NCBI GenBank assembly: GCA_019348475.1
Contig: JAHWJJ010000030.1
Coordinates: 1 to 16,900 of the forward strand
Source of the DNA: Gemmatimonadota bacterium
Lineage (GTDB): Bacteria; Gemmatimonadota; Gemmatimonadetes; Longimicrobiales; Longimicrobiaceae
Reading direction: 5' to 3'
DNA: 16,900 nucleotides
Shown one piece after another: positions 7,419 to 13,797 of this stretch. How positions within the stretch are numbered: position 1 is the stretch's first letter; each line of letters begins with the position of its first letter. Made by a program: the position numbers and the translations under genes. Under the pieces are notes generated by a model. The model was not told the DNA's origin. It saw only the letters and a list, made by a program, of their open reading frames with translations, and did not search any database.

Positions 7419-7447
7419 TATATATAAAGACCGATAAGGATTGTAAA
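7419..7447 (-). promoter_or_regulatory. Near-consensus sigma70 promoter (minus strand)
   Basis: On the minus strand TTTACA (7447-7442), a 17-base spacer and TATATA (7424-7419) form a near-consensus promoter inside an unusually AT-rich patch. It points at the secreted DUF6289-like gene and gives a ~100-base leader. Confidence 0.65.
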
Positions 7448-7748
7448 GTCCTCTGCCGGATCGGCCCCGTTGCAGTGCGACGGCGAGGTAGCCGTTGCCG
7501 CTGGCGCGCGGCTCGTCGGCTTCGAACATCAGCGTCGGCACGGCGGAAGGGCATCGTACTTCAAGGGGATCGGGACAGGGGGCGTCGAGTGGCTGCCCAG
7601 ACGCAGGATCGGGCGGGCGCGCTCGAAATGACCAGCAGCCGCTTTCCTGCACCCCGATCAACGGAATCCGAGGGGATTGACTTCGCTCCCGAAACAATCG
7701 AAACTGCATCGACGTTCGGTTGCAGTCCTCTTCCGTGAATCCCTCCCG
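7448..7748. other. Intergenic region before the TPR-CHAT gene
   Basis: About 300 bp without a gene I can support. On the minus strand a run from about 7548 to 7448 translates as VPTLMFEADEPRASGNGYLA and onward with GC-rich third positions, as if it were the 3' remnant of a lost gene; no start or full domain is present. On the plus strand TTGACT (7677-7682) is a candidate -35 for the TPR-CHAT gene, with no good -10. Confidence 0.4.
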
Positions 7749-10700
7749 ATGCGCGTGCCCCCCCTCCGCCAAAACGTGCTGCTCATAGTCGTGGCGCTGG
7801 GGATCGGCGTCGCGTGGGGGTGGCGCGGCTCGGCACGCTCCGACCTTGCCGGCGACCTGGCTGCGCTGGCCAGCCGCGGGGGAACGGGAATCACGCCCCG
7901 CCTCTCCATCCTTCCCGATCCGCCGGTCCGTTCCGGCACGGTCCCCGCCCGGCAGGTGGCCGCGCTCGTCCGCCGCCTCGGCACGCTCGCGGACAGCGGC
8001 GACGCCCGGGCGCTTCACCTGCGCGCGCTTGCGGACCTCATGTGGAGTTCCCCCCGCGAAGTCCGGCCGGTGGACCGCGCAATCGAGTGGCTTCACACCG
8101 CCGAGCGGCTGGAGGGCGGCTCGGCCGCGCTCTACTCGGACCTGGCGGCGGCGCACATGGTCCGCGCGGAGCGGGCCCAGAGTGCATACGACCTGGTGCT
8201 CGCGATCCAGTTCGCGGAACAGGCGGTCGCTCTGGACCCGCGCAGCCGCGCCGGCGCGTACAACCGCGCGCTCGCGCTGGACCGGTTTCACCTGCGCTAC
8301 CAGGCGGCTGAGGCGTGGCAGACCGTGCTGGCGCTTGGTGGGCCTGCGGCGGTGGCCGAGGCCCGGCTCCGCCTGCGGAGCCTGCAAAGCGGTGGACCGC
8401 GGCGTCCCGCCGCGGACGCACCCGCGGCGGCGCTGGCGGCGTTCGCCGGCCGTGAACCGCAGTGGGCCCGCGGCTGGGCCACGGACACGCTCCTTCCCGC
8501 CTGGGGCACGGCGGTGGCGAGCGGCGACAGCGCGCTTGCGACTGGGCGGCTGCGCGCGGCCGCGGCCCTTGGCGGGGCGCTGCAGAGCCGGCCCGGAGAC
8601 GGCACGGTCGCGCAGGCCGTGCACGACATCCGCCGCGTGGAGGCGAACCCGGCCGCCCTGCGCCGCCTGGCGGGCGCGTGGGCGGAATATGGGGCGGCGG
8701 CGGCGGCGCTCGACCAGCGCCGCGAACAGGTGCCGGTCGCGCTCTTTCAGCGCGTGCGCGAGCAGGCGCGGGGCTCGCCCGTGCTCCGCGACTGGGCGGA
8801 GTACCACTACGGCGTGTCGCTCTTCTATGCGGGTGACGCGGCCGCCGCGGCCCCGGTCTTCGTCCGCCTGTCGTCCGCCGTGGACGCCGGGCGCTTTCCC
8901 GCGCTTGCGGGGCGCACGCGCTGGTCTTTGGGCACGCTCGCGCTGCGCGGGGGCGACTACGCCGCGGCGCGCCCGCACCTGGCGCAGGCGATCCGCCTTT
9001 TCGAGCAGGCGGCGGAAGCCGAGAACCGGGGGGCGATGCAGGCCATGCTGGGAGAGGTCCTGTTCGCGCTGGGCCAGGACGCCGAAGCGTACACCTCCAT
9101 GCACGCCGGGCTTGCCACCCTGCGGCCGCACGGGCGGTCGCTGCGGCGGCACAACCTGCTCTTCGGCCTTGTGCATTACACGACGGTGGAGGGGCTGAAC
9201 CACGCGGCCCTGGCCATTCAGAGCGAAGACATCGCCGCCGCGGCGGCGCAGGGGCCGGGGGTGCGGGCGGAGGCGCTGCTTTCCCGCGCACGCGCCCTTG
9301 CCGCGGCGGGCCGCTATTCCGGCGCGGCGGCGGACGTGCAGGCCAGCGTGCCGCTGCTGGATTCGATCGCCGGCCCGCGGCAGCGGGCGTGGCTTGGGGC
9401 GGACCAGCGGACCGCGCGCGCGGCGCTCCAGGTGCCGACGCGGCCGCATGCGGCCGCCGCCGCGCTGGACTCGGTGGTGGCTGCCCTGCGCGAGGACGTG
9501 GCGGTGGAACGCCTGCTCATCGCCCTTACCCAGCGCGCCGAAGCCCGGGTGGCCGTGGGCGATGCGCGCGGGGGGGCGGCGGACCTGGATTCGGCGGCCC
9601 AGGTGATCGGCCGGCTGAGCGGCGGCGTCGCCCATGCGGCGCTGCGTGCCTCCATGCTCGACGCCCGGCGGCGCGTGTTCGACCGGCTGGCGCTGCTTCA
9701 CGTTCGCGACGGCCGGCCGCGTGACGCGCTGCTTGCCCTGGAACGCAGCCGTGCGCCGGTGAGTGGCTCCGCGGGGGGCGCTCGTCCACGCCCCGGGCGG
9801 ATCGGGTCAGGACGCGGCGAGGCCGCGGTGGAGTACGCGCTGATCGGCGACACCCTCCTTGCGTTTGCCGTGGCGGACACGGCGGTGTGGCTAGAGCGCA
9901 GGACGGTGGATGGGGACGGTCTGCGGCGCATGGCGGAAGCGGCACGGACGCGGCTGGAGCTGCGCATGGCGGATGGCGCCACGTCGGCGATGCTCGCCCG
10001 CCTGTACGACGTGCTCGTGCGGCCCGTGCAGGGGTACCTCGCCGGGCACGAGCGGCTGGCGGTCGTGGTGGACGGGGAGCTCGCGGCCGTGCCGTTCGCG
10101 GCGCTGCGCGACACCGCGCGCGACCGTTACCTGGTGGAGAGCCACGTGCTGCGGCTTGCCCCGGCCCTGGCCGCCGAGCCTGGACGGCGGCGGGGCGCCG
10201 AAGGCCGGACGCGGGCCGTCTTCGTCGCGGACCCGGCGTTCCGGCCGGCGGAGTTCCCCGCGCTGCAGCGGCTCCCCGAGGCGCTTCCCGAGACGCGGGC
10301 GCTGTCGGCTGCGTATCCCGGGTCGGTGCTGCTGTCCGGCGATTCCGCCAGCGCTCGGCGGGTGCGGGCTGCGCTCGCGTCCAGCTCTCTGTTCCACTTC
10401 GCCGGCCACGCGGTGTTCGACGACGCTCGCCCGGAGCGCTCGTACCTGGTGCTCACGCCCGACGCGAGCGGCGCCGGGCGTCTTTCGGCCGAACAGATCG
10501 ACGACATGGACCTCCGCGGCCTGCGCCTGGTGGTGCTGGCTGCGTGCCAGACCCAGCGTTCCGGGTCCGGGCGGTCCGGCGGGTTCGCGGGCCTTTCCGG
10601 CGCGATGCTGCGCGCCGGGGCCGGCGGCGTGGTGGGCAGCCTGTGGCGCGTGGACGACGGGCTGACGCGCGAGCTGATGACCGGCTTCCACGACGCGTAC

Positions 10701-10820
10701 CGTGCCACCGGCGACGCGGCCGCGGCGCTTCGGCAGGCGCAGCTTCGCCTTCTCGGTTCCCCCGACGCCACGCTCCGCTCGCCCGCCGCGTGGTCCGGCT
10801 TCCGCTACGCGGGCGAGTGA
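7749..10820 (+). CDS. Membrane-anchored TPR-CHAT protease
   Basis: A 1023-aa protein. An N-terminal hydrophobic segment (NVLLIVVALGIGVAWGW, about residues 9-25) acts as signal anchor, implying that the rest is outside the cytoplasm. Alanine-rich TPR-like helical repeats run from about 90 to 680, clearest near 165-195, 350-380, 391-420 and 433-455. The C-terminal CHAT (caspase HetF-associated with TPRs) domain, about 720-1020, has VVDGELAAVPFAAL, the catalytic His in HFAGHA (His887) and the catalytic Cys in VVLAACQT (Cys933), then GGVVGSLWRVDD and the closing AAWSGFRYAGE. The dyad is intact. CHAT proteins are clan CD peptidases, for example separase-like or Craspase TPR-CHAT. ATG 7749 is chosen over TTG 7677, which would leave 24 charged residues before the anchor; neither has a good Shine-Dalgarno. 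Confidence 0.9.
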   Translation: MRVPPLRQNVLLIVVALGIGVAWGWRGSARSDLAGDLAALASRGGTGITPRLSILPDPPVRSGTVPARQVAALVRRLGTLADSGDARALHLRALADLMWSSPREVRPVDRAIEWLHTAERLEGGSAALYSDLAAAHMVRAERAQSAYDLVLAIQFAEQAVALDPRSRAGAYNRALALDRFHLRYQAAEAWQTVLALGGPAAVAEARLRLRSLQSGGPRRPAADAPAAALAAFAGREPQWARGWATDTLLPAWGTAVASGDSALATGRLRAAAALGGALQSRPGDGTVAQAVHDIRRVEANPAALRRLAGAWAEYGAAAAALDQRREQVPVALFQRVREQARGSPVLRDWAEYHYGVSLFYAGDAAAAAPVFVRLSSAVDAGRFPALAGRTRWSLGTLALRGGDYAAARPHLAQAIRLFEQAAEAENRGAMQAMLGEVLFALGQDAEAYTSMHAGLATLRPHGRSLRRHNLLFGLVHYTTVEGLNHAALAIQSEDIAAAAAQGPGVRAEALLSRARALAAAGRYSGAAADVQASVPLLDSIAGPRQRAWLGADQRTARAALQVPTRPHAAAAALDSVVAALREDVAVERLLIALTQRAEARVAVGDARGGAADLDSAAQVIGRLSGGVAHAALRASMLDARRRVFDRLALLHVRDGRPRDALLALERSRAPVSGSAGGARPRPGRIGSGRGEAAVEYALIGDTLLAFAVADTAVWLERRTVDGDGLRRMAEAARTRLELRMADGATSAMLARLYDVLVRPVQGYLAGHERLAVVVDGELAAVPFAALRDTARDRYLVESHVLRLAPALAAEPGRRRGAEGRTRAVFVADPAFRPAEFPALQRLPEALPETRALSAAYPGSVLLSGDSASARRVRAALASSSLFHFAGHAVFDDARPERSYLVLTPDASGAGRLSAEQIDDMDLRGLRLVVLAACQTQRSGSGRSGGFAGLSGAMLRAGAGGVVGSLWRVDDGLTRELMTGFHDAYRATGDAAAALRQAQLRLLGSPDATLRSPAAWSGFRYAGE

Positions 10821-10821
10821 T
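10768..10821. repeat. Direct repeat, copy 1 (3' end of TPR-CHAT gene)
   Basis: This 54-bp segment encodes the last residues and stop of the TPR-CHAT protein (TLRSPAAWSGFRYAGE). It recurs at 11003-11056 with 3 substitutions. Confidence 0.9.
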
Positions 10822-10911
10822 CGAACTCGCAGACCGATTCAACCCGGCCATGTGCCGCGTGCCTCTGGTTCGTGAAAAACGCGCTTCATGACCATCTGAA
10901 GGAGGTACGCC

Positions 10912-11055
10912 ATCGACCGGCCCGGCAGTGGAGCGGCAACGAGAACGCCGTTGCCGGCCGATTTCAGGAGCCCCGCTCCGCTGGGGGTCGTCTTGTGGTC
11001 CCCCACGCTCCGCTCGCCCGCGGCGTGGTCCGGCTTCCGCTTCGTGGGCGAGTGA
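10912..11055 (+). pseudogene. Remnant of a second CHAT gene 3' end
   Basis: In the frame between TGA 10897 and TGA 11053, the last ~20 codons read SPTLRSPAAWSGFRFVGE then stop. This is nearly identical to the C-terminus of the TPR-CHAT protein just upstream. The preceding ~28 codons do not match the CHAT domain. AGGAGG (10900-10905) stands before the frame but no ATG or GTG follows it; the first codon in place would be ATC 10912. The simplest reading is the residue of a tandem CHAT gene lost by deletion, or a partial duplication. Confidence 0.6.
10934..10956. other. Hairpin between CHAT gene and paralogue 1
   Basis: Eight-base perfect arms (CGGCAACG at 10934-10941 and CGTTGCCG at 10949-10956) with a 7-base loop. 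There is no U-run, so it is probably not a terminator; it may stabilise or attenuate the intercistronic transcript. Confidence 0.35.
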
Positions 11056-11056
11056 T
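11003..11056. repeat. Direct repeat, copy 2
   Basis: A 54-bp match (51 identical) to 10768-10821, ending at the same stop codon and placed immediately before the start of the next gene. Confidence 0.9.
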
Positions 11057-11070
11057 TGAGAGGACGCGTG

Positions 11071-11868
11071 ATGGAGTTGCACATCGAAGTGATTGGGTTG
11101 TGCATGTTCGTCCACCCCGCGGAGGCAGAAGGGACGCACGTGCTGATGCCGCACGCGCACGCGGCGGGGGTGGAGCAGCATTTCGCCTGTTGCCTCTTCC
11201 CAGGCCAGTCCAAAAAGGTGCCGATCGAAGGGCACGCCATCGAGTTCGACGTGAAGGGCTCGGGGAGCCTGTACCTGCCGGACGACCCGCCGGTCATCAA
11301 CGCCGGGCGCTACGCAAACAAAACCGTAGACGCAGCGCAGTGGGGCACCAAACCACGCGGAAGCGTTGCGGCCCGGGTCACCATTCCTCCGGCGGCTGTC
11401 ATCCACTACGCCGAAACCGCCGAGTACGAGGTCATCGTTGACGGTACTTCCGACGACAGGAAACCGCTTACTCACAAGGTCGTCTGGCGGATCACCGACA
11501 TCACCGGCCCTGTTACATGGAACGTGCAGAGGCTCACGTACTCGAACGGCCACGGGCCCGCGCCGGCTCCCACCCCGTCTTCGGGCACGTTCCCATACAC
11601 TGCGGGTGCGACTGTAAAGGTAACCGTGGAATGCCAGCCGCGGCCGATTCCCACGGAGCCGATTCCGTATAACGAGGAGGCGCACCATTTCCGGGCGTAC
11701 CTTGCCCTTTTCCGTCCTCCTGTCGGCAAGTCGGTCAGGCTCAAGATGAAGAGCGACACCTCCGCCCTGCGTCAGACGCCGGATCTCCCGGAAGATCCTG
11801 CCGCCCTGAGGGACCAACCGTTTTCGCTCGCGTACAATTGCATGCTCGGCCAAGCGCCCGCTGGTTGA
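11071..11868 (+). CDS. Unknown protein, GLCMF/AYNCM family, paralogue 1
   Basis: A 265-aa protein of no family I recognise. The start at 11071 has GAGAGGA six bases upstream. It has no signal peptide or membrane span and appears beta-rich. Motifs shared with the neighbour at 12022 are: IEVIGLCMFVHP (5-16) followed by HVLMPH (23-28), GSVAARVTI (97-105), LTHKVVWRI (133-141), HFRAYLALF (206-214), and a C-terminal SLAYNCMLG (252-260) with Cys257 nine residues from the end. Same order, similar spacing and near-equal length show that the two are duplicates. It sits downstream of the TPR-CHAT gene and ends at a strong terminator. Possible roles are substrate, adaptor or regulator of the flanking proteases, all by context only. 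Confidence 0.75.
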   Translation: MELHIEVIGLCMFVHPAEAEGTHVLMPHAHAAGVEQHFACCLFPGQSKKVPIEGHAIEFDVKGSGSLYLPDDPPVINAGRYANKTVDAAQWGTKPRGSVAARVTIPPAAVIHYAETAEYEVIVDGTSDDRKPLTHKVVWRITDITGPVTWNVQRLTYSNGHGPAPAPTPSSGTFPYTAGATVKVTVECQPRPIPTEPIPYNEEAHHFRAYLALFRPPVGKSVRLKMKSDTSALRQTPDLPEDPAALRDQPFSLAYNCMLGQAPAG

Positions 11869-11895
11869 GACGCAGGTCTCCGCGGACCGAACCAG

Positions 11896-11931
11896 AGCCC
11901 CGAGCGCCGGCTGGCGCTCGGGGCTTTGCGT
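11896..11931 (+). terminator. Intrinsic terminator between the paralogues
   Basis: A 13-base perfect stem (AGCCCCGAGCGCC at 11896-11908, GGCGCTCGGGGCT at 11913-11925) with loop GGCT is followed by TTGCGTT. It separates the TPR-CHAT/paralogue 1 unit from the paralogue 2/caspase unit. Confidence 0.8.
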
Positions 11932-12021
11932 TCGGGTGCGAAATTGATGTTCGGCGTCCATCTGAGTGGGGGTGATAAGATCGCCGCCTCAGTCGGGCTC
12001 ACGTCCAGGAGGGAGAGCAAT

Positions 12022-12828
12022 ATGCCTTTCAAGCTGCAGATCGAATTCGCGGGCCTGTGTATGTTCGCCGCGCGGAGCGACGACCACCCGCGCATGTACG
12101 TGCTGATGCCCAGCGTTCGTGGCAATCATCACGGCGTGGGGCTGCACATCCCCGTGCTGAAGTTCGATACGAACCATCTGCAGCCCGGACAGACCGGCGG
12201 CTCGGGGCTGTTTGCCCAGAAACTCCTCCGCAATCGGGAGTTCGTCATCCCCGGCTCCGGCGCAGCTCAGCCGATCTGCTCACAAATCGCGGACGTGGGA
12301 CAGGCCACGGGCAAGCAGGTACTTCCGAACCTTCTCGGTCCCAGTCCGAGCGGGCTCGCGGCACGGGTCACCCTGCTGGGCGGGGCGATGACGGCGGTCG
12401 CGCGCGGCGCCTGTTGGGAGTGGCAGGCAGGCGAGTACCGCACCCTTTCGCACCGGGCGCTCTGGGAAGTTCCCGCCATGGAGGGCGACGCGCTGCCCAT
12501 CGAATTGCTGTCGCTGGCGACGTCGCAACCCGAGCACCTGACCCTGTATCCTGTTACGGCGGGCAGCGAGCTGGTGCTGCGGATCAACGTGCATCACATG
12601 ACGGCGGAGGATCTCGTACCCGAGCAGACCAGCACCGGCCGCCGGCCCGACGTGGGTGACTACGGCTGGCATTTCGCCCCTTATTACGATCTGTTCGGCC
12701 CGCAGACACCGCTGCGCCTGCCGCGGTTCAGGCCCGATGCGGACTGTCTCTCCGCCACAGGCACCTGCGCTGAGTGGCTGGAATCCGGAGGCCTGGCCTA
12801 CAACTGCATGCTGGCGGGCGGCGGTTGA
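12022..12828 (+). CDS. Unknown protein, GLCMF/AYNCM family, paralogue 2
   Basis: A 268-aa protein homologous to the product of 11071-11868. The start is ATG 12022, with AGGAGGGAG beginning at 12007; an open frame from 11926 would begin inside the terminator tail and is not credible. Shared blocks are: LQIEFAGLCMFAA (5-17) with MYVLMPS (25-31), SGLAARVTL (110-118), LSHRALWEV (142-150), HLTLYP (172-177), HFAPYYDLF (217-225), and GLAYNCMLA (257-265) with Cys262 seven residues from the end. Overall identity with paralogue 1 looks low outside these blocks, so the duplication is old. The central region differs, with extra Cys and Trp residues (CWEWQAGEYR). It lies 60 bp upstream of the caspase gene and probably forms an operon with it. 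Confidence 0.75.
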   Translation: MPFKLQIEFAGLCMFAARSDDHPRMYVLMPSVRGNHHGVGLHIPVLKFDTNHLQPGQTGGSGLFAQKLLRNREFVIPGSGAAQPICSQIADVGQATGKQVLPNLLGPSPSGLAARVTLLGGAMTAVARGACWEWQAGEYRTLSHRALWEVPAMEGDALPIELLSLATSQPEHLTLYPVTAGSELVLRINVHHMTAEDLVPEQTSTGRRPDVGDYGWHFAPYYDLFGPQTPLRLPRFRPDADCLSATGTCAEWLESGGLAYNCMLAGGG

Positions 12829-12888
12829 GTGCGCCAGCGCCGCGGGGACCTGATCATTGGTTCATGACTTTCGACGCAGGACGCGCCA

Positions 12889-13668
12889 ATGAAACGAGGA
12901 GTTTCGGTCCATTTTGCGGTTCCGGTACCGGGCCCGGGGTGCTATGTGGGCTATCCGCTCGTTCAATCGGTTGGTGCCTCCCGTACCATGGCGGAGATCG
13001 CACGCGCCTGCGGGTTCTCGGTGCGGGAACCCGTGGTGGGGAACCAGATCTCTCGCGACGTGGTCACAGCCGTGCTCAGCGGTATGGCCGGTGAACTGCA
13101 CGAAGGAGACACGCTGCTGTTGACCTACGCCGGGCACGGCTGCCGCGAAGTGGCGACCCCCGGAACCGGCGGCGGAGCGTACCGCGAGAGCTGGTGCCTT
13201 CCCGACGGGCAGCTCTGGGACCACGAGCTGTACGCGTTGTGGCCCGCGTTCAGGTCGGGAGTGCGCATCATCGTGGTTTCTGAGAGCTGCTACTCGCAGA
13301 CGATCGGGAGTCAGCGGCTCCACGACGCGGAGGTGATCGCTTTCCGGGAGCGCAGGTTGGGGGATCTCGCCCGGACCTGGCAGCTTCCGGAGGACTGCAC
13401 CCGCTGGGCGATTCCCGATCGGCCGAATGACGCCAGCATCGGTGCGTCCATCCTGGTGCTCGGGGCCTGCAAGGAAGAGGAAACCGCTGTGGACGGGCTG
13501 TTCACAAAGAAGCTGTGGCAAACGTGGACGACCGGAGGCGCCGGCGATTACTGCCAGTTCATGAGGCGGATCAAGAACGCGATGTACCCGGATCCCCAAA
13601 CGCCAGCAATGTCGTTTGTCGGCCGCCCAAACCCGGGATTTCTCCAGGAGCAGCCGTTCACGATCTGA
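12889..13668 (+). CDS. Caspase-like (peptidase C14) protease
   Basis: A 259-aa cysteine protease with a single caspase/metacaspase-type p20-like domain and little else. His83 lies in LLLTYAGHG (77-84) after a hydrophobic strand, and Cys134 in VRIIVVSESCYSQT (125-138). Between them, YRESWCLPDGQLWDHELYALW is typical of stand-alone bacterial caspases. The distal half, ILVLGACKEEETAVDGLFTKKL (in pieces, 188-209) and FVGRPNPGFLQEQPFTI, matches the p10-like end of the same group. The usual DSCHSG around the nucleophile is SESCYSQ here; the Cys itself is kept. There is no signal peptide, so it is likely cytoplasmic. Related orthocaspases cleave after Arg or Lys; specificity here is unproven. AGGA lies upstream of ATG 12889. 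Confidence 0.88.
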   Translation: MKRGVSVHFAVPVPGPGCYVGYPLVQSVGASRTMAEIARACGFSVREPVVGNQISRDVVTAVLSGMAGELHEGDTLLLTYAGHGCREVATPGTGGGAYRESWCLPDGQLWDHELYALWPAFRSGVRIIVVSESCYSQTIGSQRLHDAEVIAFRERRLGDLARTWQLPEDCTRWAIPDRPNDASIGASILVLGACKEEETAVDGLFTKKLWQTWTTGGAGDYCQFMRRIKNAMYPDPQTPAMSFVGRPNPGFLQEQPFTI

Positions 13669-13740
13669 CGTGCAGACCCGCAGGCGAGTGCGACCGTTGC
13701 CGCACGGCGTACTCCGGCACGTTGATCAGCGTGTACGAGA

Positions 13741-13768
13741 GCCCTCCCCGGGTCCGGCCGGGGAGGGC
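13741..13768. terminator. Bidirectional GC-rich terminator hairpin
   Basis: Eleven-base arms (GCCCTCCCCGG at 13741-13751, CCGGGGAGGGC at 13758-13768) with a 6-base loop lie between the convergent caspase and M48 genes. U-runs are weak on both sides. Confidence 0.6.
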
Positions 13769-13797
13769 TGCGTTCGCGAAGTGGGGCGGGCAGCCGC

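Noticed and set aside
7677..7748. Upstream TTG start for the TPR-CHAT protein
   Set aside because: It would put 24 charged residues before the signal anchor and overlap a candidate -35 element; ATG 7749 gives a normal N-terminus.
7395..9701. 768-codon open frame on the minus strand
   Set aside because: Antisense to the TPR-CHAT gene with Arg/Gly/His-rich composition and no domain; only its last ~30 codons outside the gene look coding-like.
11056..11070. TTG start for paralogue 1
   Set aside because: It would consume the GAGAGGA ribosome-binding site and overlap the direct repeat; ATG 11071 aligns with the start of paralogue 2.
11071..12828. Paralogues as bacterial gasdermins
   Set aside because: Their length is similar and proteases are adjacent, but no N-terminal palmitoylation Cys after the start, no membrane-insertion pattern and no clear C-terminal inhibitory peptide can be recognised; the tail Cys lies at the wrong end.
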